Of a DNA stretch of 64,000 nt, positions 1-10,564 are shown in pieces (the stretch's first letter is position 1; every line of letters starts with the position of its first letter). The stretch spans positions 62,001 through 126,000 of the forward strand of contig JAACJM010000127.1 of assembly GCA_013368315.1 (NCBI GenBank). The letters run 5' to 3'. The DNA comes from Tetrapyrgos nigripes. Taxonomy: Eukaryota > Basidiomycota > Agaricomycetes > Agaricales > Campanellaceae. The notes beneath the pieces are model-generated. The model was not told the origin of the DNA and did not search any database. It was given only the letters and a program-made list of their open reading frames with translations. Both the position numbers and the translations under genes were made by a program.

Positions 1-110
1 TTTTCCCTTCTCGCTGGCAGAGGAAAAACTTGGACGGTCTAGACCCTCGTCTTAGGATATTAATGATGTAATCATTACCATTTTTGGCTTTCAAAACGAA
101 ACCGACCACA

Positions 111-116
111 TATAAA
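111..116 (+). promoter_or_regulatory. TATA-like box upstream of the F-box gene
   Basis: A TATAAA hexamer lies about 95 bases upstream of the ATG at 212, with a pyrimidine-rich stretch between them. Both are common in fungal promoters. This is a motif call only. Confidence 0.35.
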
Positions 117-211
117 CGTTCCCTATCCATTGCTCCTCTTCCTCTTATTCCTCTTACCTTTAGGTTTGTCAAGTAGCAAGTGTCAGTAGCTTGAGCGAAC
201 AGACTTGACTG

Positions 212-1923
212 ATGCTGTTTTCAGACTCTCCGCCACAACAGTTGGGTTCTATCATGCTTTGTCAAAAATGTTCTACTGCCATCTTACCCGAACAACCTGT
301 ACAAGACCACTTCTTCCCAAATATAGAGCAGCTTCTTCGCCATCAATACGCCCCGTCATCCTCCTATGATACACAAATCTCCCATTTTCTCCAGAAGTCC
401 GAGGAAGAGCTCCAATCTTGCATGGCACAAATCACCTTGTTGACCCAGCGGGGGGATACGCTGAGAGTAGACGTGGAGAAAGCCAGAGCATTGCTTGCGC
501 CTGCACCAATTCGAAAACTCCCTAATGAAATGCTTCTCGAAGTTTTTGCGTATTTGATGCCACAAAGTGTCTTCAAACGTGGTCATCTGGCCCTCACCCA
601 AGTATGTCAACGCTGGCGGTATCTGGCTCGAGAAACTCCACGTCTATGGGCGTATGTCCCGATTCTCATGAAGCCACCCCCTACTCCTACTACGACTACA
701 CAAAATCTCCTCATAAACCTCCAGCAACATCTTCAACTTGCTGGGGCAGTACCGTTGGAAATTGATATACGTGCGACATCCCTGGACGATGCTCGTCTCC
801 AGGAGGTCATGTCTCGTTCATCTCAATGGAAAACTCTCAGAGTCCTCTTTAAACTCGGGAGTGGTGAGTTGATACCACGCGTCACTCATCTACCGTCGCT
901 GGAAACTCTGGAGATTCTTCAATGCGAGGACATGACATTCATGAAAATTCTCTTGAAGTCAAGTCCCAGGCTTCACACCTTGCGTCTTGGAGCTGTCCGC
1001 GGTGACGTTCTGGCGCATGTTCCTTGGAATCAGATCACCAAACTCACAGTTAATCGGCGCTCATGTGTGGCGCTCTTTCGCGAACCAGGGCGATGCAGCA
1101 AGCTCGAGTCCCTGCAGATAGCTTATGCAAATATCATTCAAAGGACCTCTTCGCCCCATACTATCATCACTCCCCAAAGTGCCACCAGTCTTCGAAAGCT
1201 TGCCCTTGGCTTCAACGCTGCAAAGAATAGCCAGCACGTCGCTGATTCCGATTACACCCTGGCTGTTGATGTCATGTCTTCACTTACTGTGCCAAAACTA
1301 GGCACACTCGAGGTGTCGTATGCAGATTCTGACACGAAGATAATGACAAAACCACCGTCATCACTGGCTTCTAAAATCTCAGAGACACTACACAGGTCTG
1401 GGTGTCTGCTCACGACACTCGTTCTGAACGACGTCACTTTTTCGGATGATGATATCTTGACGATTCTCACCCATACGCCTTCTCCCTTACCCTTATGATA
1501 CGAGAACCGATCTTGTTGATGGCCAAGGATGGATCGGTCGTGGAGGCCAACAAGAATATCATAACCCCAAACCTTCTCCAGCAACTTTCCGTACCAGGAA
1601 CGTCCAACATTCCGGCCAATCGCTCCTTCCTGGTACCGAAACTCAATCACATCTGGTTGAAAGTGAATGGGGTCAGTTTTGATGAGACAGCGTTTGTAGA
1701 CATGGTCTTATCACGTTGGTTGGCCAGAGACGTCGGGGGTCATGTTGCAGATGCCGTTGGTCTGAAACAGCTTGCAGCGGCTGATATATGCGTTTTTGGG
1801 AGAGAAATAGATGAGAAAGTCTGGAACAGACTAGATTGCGTGAAGGCAAGTGGGATGAAGGTCAAATTGTGGGACGAGGATTTTCCGGAAATGGGAATGC
1901 GTAATATGCGGGCCTGGGCCTGA
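212..1923 (+). pseudogene. F-box/LRR-like protein gene with a frame break
   Basis: The first frame runs from the ATG at 212 to a stop at 1498 and has an F-box near residues 97-145 (core IRKLPNEMLLEVF, then a CQRWR segment). Irregular leucine-rich material follows. The family's C-terminal part, with LRR-like text and a conserved FDETAFVDMVLSRW-type segment, continues in another frame from about 1495 to 1923. The two frames meet within a few bases and I see no GT-AG intron that would join them. F-box proteins link substrates to SCF ubiquitin ligases through Skp1, and such genes are greatly expanded in Agaricomycetes. The gene may be recently dead, or the break may be an assembly error. Together the two parts would give about 570 residues. 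Confidence 0.6.
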
Positions 1924-1929
1924 CAGAGG

Positions 1930-2530
1930 GAAGGGATGGGTCGAAGGAAGGCACAACAAGGAACGAGCTGCAGACTCAGGCGCAGATTGCTTTAATTTGT
2001 TGAAAAAGAGAAGGGATGAGCTGAAGGAAGGTATAGAAAGGGCACTGCAACTTCCCAGTGAACTCCTTACCGCGATCTTCGTTCTGGTGGCTCCCATGGT
2101 GCGCATAAGCGAAAAACCTCAAAGGCGCTGGTGGTCATTATCTCTATCAACCCCGCAATGCTGGACTTTCCTGCGGTTGCTCTATCACCCTCCAGGCATG
2201 GAGCAATCTTCTTTACATGACCCTCGGCGGTGTCTCTCCCTTTCCAAAGAAATCGCCTTGTCGATATACGTTGATTGCGGTCATCTGGACTCTGATAGGC
2301 CACGGGAGATTTTTCAGCAGTCATCCCGATGGAGGAGTTTCAGAATGTTTGGGATATACCATCATTTTTCCGCCCTTGAAACGCTAAAAGTCGGTTGCGG
2401 TCACAATCCGTCATTTCTATCGTCCCTATTAATCTCCAACCCCAGACTCCATACTATATCATTCCAAGATGTGGGAGGCCAAATCACAACAAAATCATGT
2501 CGAATGTGCCATGGTCTCAGATAAACAATC
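1930..2530 (+). pseudogene. Decayed F-box gene copy
   Basis: Just downstream of the first F-box gene, one frame reads a faded F-box (LQLPSELLTAIFVL) and later a leucine-rich segment (SALETLKVGC) and PRLHTISFQDV, which resembles PRLHTLRLGAV of the neighbour. There is no in-frame ATG at the right place, and the frame closes before the usual C-terminus. It is best read as a tandem duplicate in decay. It is unlikely to make a functional adaptor. Confidence 0.45.
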
Positions 2531-2792
2531 TCGCAGTTTGGTCCGAACCTTGCGTTGCTGCGCAGATGAGATTTTCTTGCCAACAAATCTTCGAAATAGC
2601 AATGTTGGTGCTCTCCATTATTACCCTTGTACGCTATCATATCCAATTGTACATTAGCCAGAAATACTACTTCCACATAGACCAATTTCAATCTCGTTTC
2701 TTGAGACTTGTGTCCACGTCAGAAAAGGAGCTGTCGGCAACAGCCGTACACAATCCTTTTTGACTACCACTACAGTGCTACTCACATTCCTT

Positions 2793-5123
2793 ATGGTCCT
2801 GGCGACCTCATCACACCTTCTATCCTCACTATCACTTTCATTGCGGACGCTGGTCGTCCTATTCATCTTCCTAACTCAAGATCACCAAACCCAGGCCGCA
2901 CCACTGTTGACTCAACCACAAGCTGACAACATGCAGAAGCAGGATGGCGGCTCACATGCACTGTTGGAGTTGTTTTCTGGTCGTTCTGTGTCGCTGAAAA
3001 TGTCCACGCCTTTTCTGCTCGTGCGCATCGATGCTGTTGCAGACCAACTAGGCTCTTCCTCGGCAACGAGTTCTCCTCTCAACGTCAACGTAGTACCGGT
3101 CGTAGTCAGAACAGGCACGATATGGGTGACCCAAGGCGTACAATCTCCCGCTGCAAGCTCTACCATTGTGCCCAAACCGCCCATGTCGGTCACGAATGCT
3201 AAAAAAACAACAGCGACAACGTCATCGACCCATGCCCAACCTGTCCACACCATCATTCAGACCCATACGGCTACGTATACAGCTACTGCTACTCGTCTCG
3301 TCAAAGTCATCACCGAAATGGACACTCTCACTTTCACCGCTACACAAACAGAACACTTGACGGAGCATTTGAAAATTATAACAGATACGGACGTCCTTAG
3401 TACGCAAACTCAAATGCAAACAGGGACTCAGACTCTAATGACTACAACGGTCATCACCCAGGACACGCCGAATCCAACTTACTGGTCTATGCCTGCTCAG
3501 ATTACGGATTTGGACGCCGCCTTTGGTATAAAGGTGTTCCCTGGTCCCAGAAGCAACATTGAGCTTGTGGATAGTATTCCTGAAAGTGCTAGTGCTGCTA
3601 GTGGTAGTGCCTCAAGCGCGACATCTTCGTCTGCTGCAACATCAACTTCTGCAAGTGCTACATCATCTCCTGATCCTGCATTGCAAGCTCGGGAGATTGA
3701 GTTATCTATCCCAGTCTTAACCGTCCCGCTTCCTTTCTTGGAGCCTTTTCAGATCCCTCATCAGTTTGAAACAGTGGAGGGAGACGATGAAGAAAGTCAA
3801 ACCCAATCAGGTTCCATGCTCCAGGTATACTACCCCGAAGGCTCCATCAACCCAGCTGGTTCACCCAAAGGCGGCTCTCAATTCTACGCTTCTCCTCTCG
3901 ATCTCTCTTCAGCTCAATCCGTCTCATTGAGTTACTCGGTATTCTTCCCGGCTGACTTCGATTTTGTGTTGGGTGGAAAGCTCCCGGGGTTGTATGGTGG
4001 TAGAACGGGTTGTTCTGGAGGTGATGATGCAGAGGATTGCTTTAGTACCAGGATGATGTGGAGGAAAGGAGGAGCCGGGGAGTTATACCTTGTGAGTACT
4101 ACTTTGGGCGCTTTTCCCTCCTTATTTTTCATATTGTCTTGCCAGTACGCGCCTAAGCAAGCACAAACCTCATCACTCTGTGAAGATCCTCATTCAGTCT
4201 GTGATTCCGACTATGGGCTCTCTGTTGGAAGAGGCTCATTCGTGTTCAAACGAGGAGGATGGACCAACATCAATCAGACAGTTGTCTTGAACACACCTGG
4301 AGAGCAAGATGGAAAATTCACGTTGTACGTTGACGGTCAGAAGGTCTTGGAGAGGGAAGATATTTTGTATAGGAACAAGCCTAGTCCCGGAGGCTCTGGT
4401 GATAACGACGATGAGCGGAAGGGTGGTAAAGGCGATGCTGGAGACGACAAGGGGAAGGGAGGTGAAGGAACCGGTGGCAATAACTCGGCTCCAAGTGACA
4501 AGCCAACGTTGAAGCCAAAACCAAAACCGGTGCCTTCACCATCTATTCCTGCTCACATCCCCTCTATTCCGGTTGCCGGTAATCCAGGTCAAGGCGGGCT
4601 TGGTGGTCTGTTGGGTGGTTTGGGAAGCATTTTAGGTGGAGGAAGCGCTAGCGGAGGTAGTAGTGGGCTGCTGGGAGGGATTCTTCGTAGGGAAGACAAC
4701 TCATTTGGACTGCGTGTCGTGCCTGCTAACGAAAAGCAAAATCAGTGGGTTTGGAACCTCGGGGTTGAGGTTGTACCTGAAGCAGAGTTGGAGCAAGTAG
4801 AGCTAGTCGAAGGGTTGGAGGAAATGCAGGAAGTCGAGGTCGTCGATGACTTGCTGGATGCAGAGAGTTCAGATGTGCCAATGGAAGAGGCGTCGAGTCA
4901 GTCAGATATGTTTGGGATAGAAGAGGATGACGGTGGCCAGACAATTGGGTTTCAGGGGATATTTTTCAGGTCGGTGGTTTTCCTGGGTCTTCTCTCTTTC
5001 TGCCTCAACTGATTCTTTCCCTTTGCATGTAGTACCTTCTTTGGTGGCCATGAGGAAGAATACGCGACTCCAAAAGATCAGTATGTGTGGTTCAAGGAGT
5101 TTGAGCTGTCGGTACATGAGTGA
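2793..5123 (+). CDS. Secreted protein with a split polysaccharide lyase family 14-like domain
   Basis: I place the start at the ATG at 2793; the frame upstream opens only with TTG. The exons are 2793-4091, 4146-4969 and 5033-5123. They sum to 2,214 bases, or 737 residues. A hydrophobic N-terminus resembles a signal sequence or anchor. A long Ser/Thr-rich mucin-like stretch follows (about residues 50-330). Then comes a PL14-like beta-jelly-roll region: VYYPEGSINP, GGKLPGLYGG, then YLYAPK across the first intron, and GKFTLYVDGQ. About 190 residues of Gly/Lys/Pro-rich and acidic sequence interrupt the fold. The last strand segments follow after the second intron (STFFGGHEEEYATP, then WFKEF). PL14-type enzymes cleave uronic-acid polysaccharides. 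Activity here is unproven, and a cell-wall binding role is possible. Confidence 0.75.
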
Positions 5124-5367
5124 AGAGATGGTTCCCTAGTTGACTTGCCTTCAGTTGGAAGGCATGTTCGACCTTGTGCTGCTCTTTGAATCGAATAGTT
5201 CTCGCCTCGTAGTACCTACAAGCCTGTACTGAACCCGTTACACGGACTGTGAGATATTTGGCGGTGGTCTGACTCAGACGCGCGGTTCTCACTGTGCAAC
5301 TTCTCGCTCATCGGTTATCGATTTATCATGGAACCACACAACTTGAAGAACTTGATCCGCTTCTGCG

Positions 5368-6707
5368 ATGTCAGAACAAAATTCTCTCATCCTTGATGGT
5401 CCCAAAGGCTCCTTTGCGGTCTCTAAGCGTCCTATCCCAAAGCCTAGCACAGGCGAGCTACTTGTCAAAATCCAAGCCGCGGCGTTGAATCCTGTGGATT
5501 GGAAGATCAGGGAGCACGATATGTTTGTGACGGAGTATCCTGCTGTCTTGGGATCGGATGCTGCTGGAGATGTAGAGGAGGTTGGAGAGGGTGTCGTTGG
5601 ATGGAAAAAGGGCGATAGGATGTAAGTATTACATACTCAGTTCCTTCTTGCATGAACTGGTCTCTCAACTGACTTGTTAGTTACTTCCAGGGCTATTATA
5701 CCAACGACCAGGCCACCTTTCAGCAGTATTGTCTCATTCCAGCCGATCTTGCTGCAAAGGTATGCGGTACCACCTTCCTTGCGTCGTCTGATCTGACACT
5801 CACATCGGAGCGTAGATTCCAGAAAGATACAGCTACTCACAAGCGGCCACTATTTCCGTTGCGTTTACTTGTGCTGCATTTGCTCTTTTTGCACCTAGGC
5901 CAATAGGAATTAGTCTCAATCCTAATTTCGACGTTGCAATCAAGTTTACTGGACAACCTGTCGTAGGTATGCAGTCTTTTCGTCTGGTATCAATGTCGCA
6001 TTCCGTAAGTATTGACTTTTTTTGGTGCAGTCATCGGAGGTTCGACGTCCGTTGGTCTATACGGTACGCATATGCTTAGGGATATTGTCCAGGACTCAAC
6101 TAATTTCTCTCCAGCCATTCAGCTCCTTCATCATCTTTCATTCTCTCCCATCATCGCCTACGCCTCGTCCACTCACGAATCCTACCTCCGAGAACTCGGT
6201 GCAACACATCTCATCGACCGTCGCGCAGTTTCTTTCTCTGATCTGCCGTCTGCAGTCTCTAATCTCGTGTCAAAGACTACATCGTCTCCTCTCAAGCTCG
6301 TTTTCGATGCGTTCTCTGGGTATGATGCTCAGAAAGCTGCCTATACGTCTTGTGCAGACGGCGGGGAAGTGATTACCGTGAATCCCGACGCGCTCAAGCC
6401 TGAGGAGAAGGTGAATGGGAAGAATATTTTCCAAGTCGTTGGAACGGTGCATTTTCCTCATACCAGGGAATTTGGAACAAAGATGTGGAAGGTACTTGGG
6501 AAATGGTTTGAAGATGGTGTCATAGTGGTATGTGGTATACCATATCTCTTATCAGTCCTAGCTAAATCCTGGGCTTTGACCTTTTAGCCTAACAGAGCGG
6601 AGGATCTACCCAATGGTCTACAGGGAATTGTTGACGGGCTGGAGAAGATGAAGAGTGGTGCAGTCAGCTGTGTCAAGTTGGTTGCACATCCCCAGGAAGC
6701 AGTCTAG
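5368..6707 (+). CDS. Zinc-type alcohol dehydrogenase-like / enoyl reductase (MDR superfamily)
   Basis: Six exons (5368-5621, 5681-5759, 5816-5966, 6031-6063, 6115-6527, 6588-6707) give 1,050 bases, or 349 residues. The N-terminal GroES-like domain contains the ALNPVDWKI and YPAVLGSDAAG segments, which are hallmarks of NADPH-dependent MDR reductases that lack catalytic zinc. The Rossmann part has VVIGGSTSVGLYAIQLL, a VGLYAIQL-type nucleotide loop split by the fourth intron. Relatives include ToxD-like proteins and trans-acting enoyl reductases of fungal polyketide synthases. No polyketide synthase lies in this window, so the substrate is unknown. Two decayed copies occur nearby, at 6908-7000 plus 9040-9310 and at 15985-16620. 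All splice sites are GT-AG. Confidence 0.9.
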
Positions 6708-6907
6708 AATGTCTGCGACCTACTCACTGATTTGGCCGATTCGTCGGACATCTCAATCATCAGGTTGGCCAGTTAAGTACTAATGTCCGCCAAGTGTACT
6801 TATATCAATAAAGTTACAAGACATCTACAGCTTGATGCCCTTGGAGAGACTCAGACTCAAAGTTCGCTCAGGCGGTAGGTATATAAATATTCACTACTAT
6901 CACGACG
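6708..6907. other. Spacer with TATA-like promoter of the dead MDR copy
   Basis: The 3' flank of the reductase contains AATAAA-like text near 6808. A TATATAAATA run near 6892 precedes the ATG at 6908 of the dead copy and is probably its old promoter. Nothing else is recognised. Confidence 0.4.
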
Positions 6908-7000
6908 ATGTCTGTCTCAAGCTCCATCCCTGACGGTCGCTAAGGTTTTTTCACCGTCACCACACATCATGTAGTACCAAAGCCAGGCGCAGACGAAGAA
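6908..7000 (+). pseudogene. N-terminal remnant of a duplicated MDR reductase
   Basis: From the ATG at 6908 the reading frame matches the start of the intact reductase: MSVSSSIPDGR, a stop, then GFFTVT and VPKPGA, against MSEQNSLILDG, GSFAVS and IPKPST. The in-frame stop at codon 12 shows that it is dead. The match ends just before the duplicated membrane-protein segment at about 7022. The C-terminal part of the same gene reappears at 9040-9310. The gene therefore seems to have been split by that insertion. Confidence 0.65.
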
Positions 7001-7021
7001 AAAGCCAGGCCGAATTCATGC

Positions 7022-8928
7022 CACGCATCTCGCGATGGCCCACACGCGCAGTTAATTTTGCAAATGAATATATGTACAGTGACGTCTACCTACATGTACT
7101 TTGAGATACCATACAGAACCAGTAAATACTCGTAAGAAAGAACCAAAAGCCATATTAAGCACCATTCCAGTGGCAATACTAGACTCGGGTTGAAGAAAAG
7201 AATCCTATGCGCTGCGATACGAAGGGGGTGGCAGCTCATACCTACTTGACTCTGCCTCTGCATTGACTTGTCCAGACACAGGCACTGTATGGCCGTGTCC
7301 GCCTTTTCTTTGATGCGACGATCCTGCTCCTGTAGCCGCATCTGAGCTTGGCACCACAAACGGTCGAACGACCCAGCTCGGGTCGAATTCTTCACCTACC
7401 CCGCCAGAGGACATGTCTCTTGGTGCAGGACGAGGACTCGGAAGTTCCTGAATTCCCAAGTCTCCGAGTCTGCGACGTCGGCGGAAAAGGATCACAGCAA
7501 GAGCAGCTAAGGTCAAAAGACCACCGAGGGTTCCGCCGACTGCGCCACCAATGGTTGCCGAATGGCTTGAACCTGAGGAAGGTGTTGCGGTTGCCGTAGG
7601 AGAACCAGCTTCAGTGCTAGAAGATGTCGTCGTTGAAGAGTCAGCCGGGGTTTTGGTATAGCTGCGAAGAATAAATTCAACTGACAAGTAATAAAGTCTT
7701 CAGCCGATTACATACGTTATAGCATCAACCAAGGCATGAGACCCCGTTGTGATTTTGAGTGAATGTTGCCCATCGGTCAGATTAGCACGACTCCAGCGAA
7801 CGACAGATTCCACAGTTGGATGATTGTTACTGGTAATAAGCACCGAATGGTCGTGCAGGTCCAGAACTTCTTCGGGCCCATCATCAAATGTTAGGACCGT
7901 CGTGACTAGGAATGGCCAGAGTGAGGAATGATAGACGCCGGTGAAGTTGAAAACGGCAGTGGCTGCGACATCTTCACTAAAAGCATGACTACCGCCGCTG
8001 TACAGGGAGTTGGGGTCATTCTTATTCCAGTCTGAAGAAACTGATCAGTCGATTAAGAAGACAATGTTGATCGTAGAACAAATACCGCCAGTGTAAGTAA
8101 TCTGTGGGTCAGACTCTTGAACAGTAACATTTTGAAGCAACCCAGAGGTGGTGTTGTCGTACCCAATCACATCCTTGGTGTCATCCGTAGTGTACCTGGA
8201 AGAGAGTACTTTGACTAAATTCCTAGAGATTTCCATGTTCCTGAAGAGCAACGCACTCAAAAGCATCCACCAGAACATAATTCCCTCTTTCCACAGTCAA
8301 CGTATGTAGTCCGTTAGAGAGGTCAGTCCTCTGCCATCGTATGTCAGAAACGGTAGTAGGCTGGCCATCCCCTGCATTGGGCTGATCAGGATCGGTAAGG
8401 TTCAAAGTCTGGCTAGCTTCATTGTCTAGCGTCAAAACGGTCGAAACATTGAAAGGCCATAAGGATGCATAGTAGTAGATTGCGGTTCCTATATGCTATA
8501 GAACGAAAACATAGAGCTGCTGTTAGGCTAAGGACTCATGAAGTAAGACTCACCCGTAAATGTGAAAACAGCCTTTCCACCATCCTCCTGAGTCCGATCG
8601 TGAGCACCACCGTGAAACAGGTCATGTTGTTCGTTTTTGATCCAATCTGCAGTTCAAGGTCAGAGTTTCCCAGTTGGAAGAAAATCGAAACAAGTGAGAA
8701 AAAACGCACTCCTTCCGATATACTGAATCCTTGCACTCGTCTCTTCCACTGTGACATTGGTAGTTGCACTCCAAACCGAGCACGTCAAGAAGAGAACAGC
8801 CAAACCAACTTCTGGCTTCATGAAGAGTACACCCATCGCGAAAGTGATGGGGGAGATGGGGGAAGAACGAGGAGGCGCGTGCTTAGACTTGTGCTACAGG
8901 GTAGCATCCTGTGGCACCGTGTTGGACA
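7022..8928. repeat. Segmental duplication, inverted partner of 37446-39335
   Basis: The reverse complement of this stretch matches 37446-39335 closely. The match covers a whole membrane-family gene, its 3' flank (the segment with TTTACTGGTTCTGTATG) and its 5' flank (CACAGGATGCTACCCTGTAG). It fades near 7020 and 8928. The two copies are about 29 kb apart in opposite orientation. Introns are retained, so this was a DNA-level copy and not retroposition. Confidence 0.7.
7205..8836 (-). CDS. Two-module type I membrane protein, copy 1
   Basis: The exons on the minus strand are 8836-8710, 8646-8554, 8488-8257, 8195-8086, 8031-7716 and 7661-7205. They total 1,335 bases, or 444 intact residues. A signal peptide (about residues 1-28, with LAVLFLTCSVWSA) is followed by two copies of an extracellular module. 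Each module has an N(V/F)TVEE start, an aromatic W(I/N)KN motif, LYxGGxH, an FxFTG turn, a SLWPF strand and a G(S/N)xxLVDA end. A Ser/Thr linker leads to one membrane span with small-residue repeats (IGGAVGGTLGGLL) and a basic RRRRR stop-transfer. The tail ends in PPPSY, a PPxY motif. Relative to copy 3, module 2 lacks three residues in frame. The function is unknown; the modules suggest a ligand- or sugar-binding beta-sandwich. Confidence 0.85.
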
Positions 8929-9039
8929 AGGGGTGTGAGATCTGTCCGAATCCTGACACCGTTCTCACCAGGGGGTGTTGTCTCATTCAGTTGAGATGCC
9001 AAAACAGGCCATGGTCATGCAATGAAAATTGTTGTATAG

Positions 9040-9310
9040 TAATCGAGGGAGCCTCTCAATCCTACGGTGAAGTTTACTGGACACCCAGCTCAGAGGAATC
9101 AGTGGGCGGAAAGAAAGTCTTGGAAGCGATAGGGAGTGCACATTTCTCCCATGCGAGGGAGTTTGGGAAGATGTGGAAAGTGCTAGGCGAGTGGGTGGAG
9201 GATAGTAGTATGTGCATGCCTTGGTTTTCGTTGGCACCGAGTTCTGAAGTCTATTTCTTTCAGCCTAATGGGGTCGAGGATCTTCCGAATGGGCGGCATG
9301 GTATAGCTGT
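9040..9310 (+). pseudogene. C-terminal remnant of the split MDR reductase copy
   Basis: Text matching the reductase C-terminus is visible: SLNP/KFTG-like fragments near 9055-9080, then GSAHFSHAREFGKMWKVLGEW against GTVHFPHTREFGTKMWKVLGKW. After a former intron it continues with PNGVEDLPNGRHGIA. The Rossmann core between these parts is deleted and the end is truncated. It pairs with the N-terminal remnant at 6908-7000. Confidence 0.65.
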
Positions 9311-9437
9311 TTGCACAGCCTCTAGACCCGACCAGCTCAACTGTCGACAGCACTCACCGGTGACAATGACATCCACAGCCCGCCAGATTTGATCACTGCA
9401 CATCTTGAAAATCCCCCAAATCCCGTACTCTTTTTGC

Positions 9438-10262
9438 ATGCTTCACCGCTTGAGACTGCCCAACGCACCCACTCAGCTCGGTGCCTCAAATCTCCGAGCG
9501 CGTGGGCGTATCATAGCTTCAGCTAGTCTCATCCTTCCCCAGCTCTTCCTATCAGACTATTCTACTGCTCTGGACGTTAAGGAACTCTCTAGACTAGGCA
9601 TAACACACGTCTTGTCTGTGGTTGGGTTTGAACCAGGGATTCCGGATACTGTCCCTGTACTGGTATCCACGAGCTCAGATAACACCAAACCAACTTCAAG
9701 TGCTCAACAGTCCACCGCTAGTAGTCGGAGGACATTGAAGAAATTGCACATCGCACTGGAAGATACCCCTCAAGCGAATCTACTCGGTCGTTTGGAGGAG
9801 ACCACAGAATGGATCAAGAAGGCTATAGAGGAGAGTAAGGATAACAAGGTCTTGGTACGTCTTTCATGTCTACCCAATTACATTGCAATTTACTCATTGT
9901 CATTATGACTTCTTCAGGTCCATTGCCTGCAAGGCGTCAGCCGCAGCTCAACCGTCGTCTGCGCATATCTCATCGCCAATGCGGACATGAACCCCTCACA
10001 AGCCGTCAAATTCGTCCAGTCCAAACGTTCCGTCGTCCTTCCAAACTCTGGATTTCGCAAACAGCTGGATGAATTTGGGCTGAGATTCATTGGGAATCGC
10101 CAAATTCGTACTAAGACCGATGCTGGTGCTGGGGATACCGCCAAGAGACCATCTTGGTGTGCACCAGCGAGTTGGGGAATCAGTGAAGGGATCAGAGAGC
10201 GGATAGAGAGTTTGACGTTGGAAAGGCATTCGATGAAGGGAACGGAGGCTGGTTCGGGATAA
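9438..10262 (+). CDS. Dual-specificity protein phosphatase
   Basis: Exons 9438-9854 and 9918-10262 give 253 residues. I use the ATG at 9438; the frame upstream opens only with TTG. The catalytic P-loop reads VHCLQGVSRSST, the HCx5R signature of cysteine phosphatases, with the invariant Ser after Arg. It begins exactly at the intron junction. Upstream, the segments LFLSDYSTALDV and LGITHVLSV are typical of the DSP fold, and an acidic residue lies in the LEDTPQANL stretch. Downstream, ANADMNPSQAVKFVQSKR matches the DSP C-terminal helices. The substrate could be phospho-Ser/Thr/Tyr or a nucleotide/lipid; sequence alone does not decide. The gene is complete and lies between the dead reductase remnant and the MYND pair. 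Confidence 0.88.
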
Positions 10263-10564
10263 TGACTCTTACGAAGGATGAAATAACCGGGCATGCTGAT
10301 TCGGAGGCTCGGAAGGTCTCTATAGGTCGTCTTTGCACATGTAGCGTTGCATTGGGTAGACCGTGACGACTGCTCTACCTCGGACTGGTCTGACGTGAAT
10401 ACTCCTCAACGGTTAGCTGGCACTTTGTTTGAGGAGCTTACTTTGAACACCTGCTGTATCATTGTAAAAGCAACTGGAAATGTGTTGGAAATGGCGGAGT
10501 TTGAACCGTAACGCGTGCAGCAACTTCCATCATCCATGTCACGGTCTTACTCGCCATCATCATC

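Noticed and set aside
8465..9392. Overlapping plus-strand frames of 157 and 213 codons
   Set aside because: They lie antisense to membrane-protein copy 1 and run into the dead reductase remnant. The minus-strand splicing model explains the region fully.
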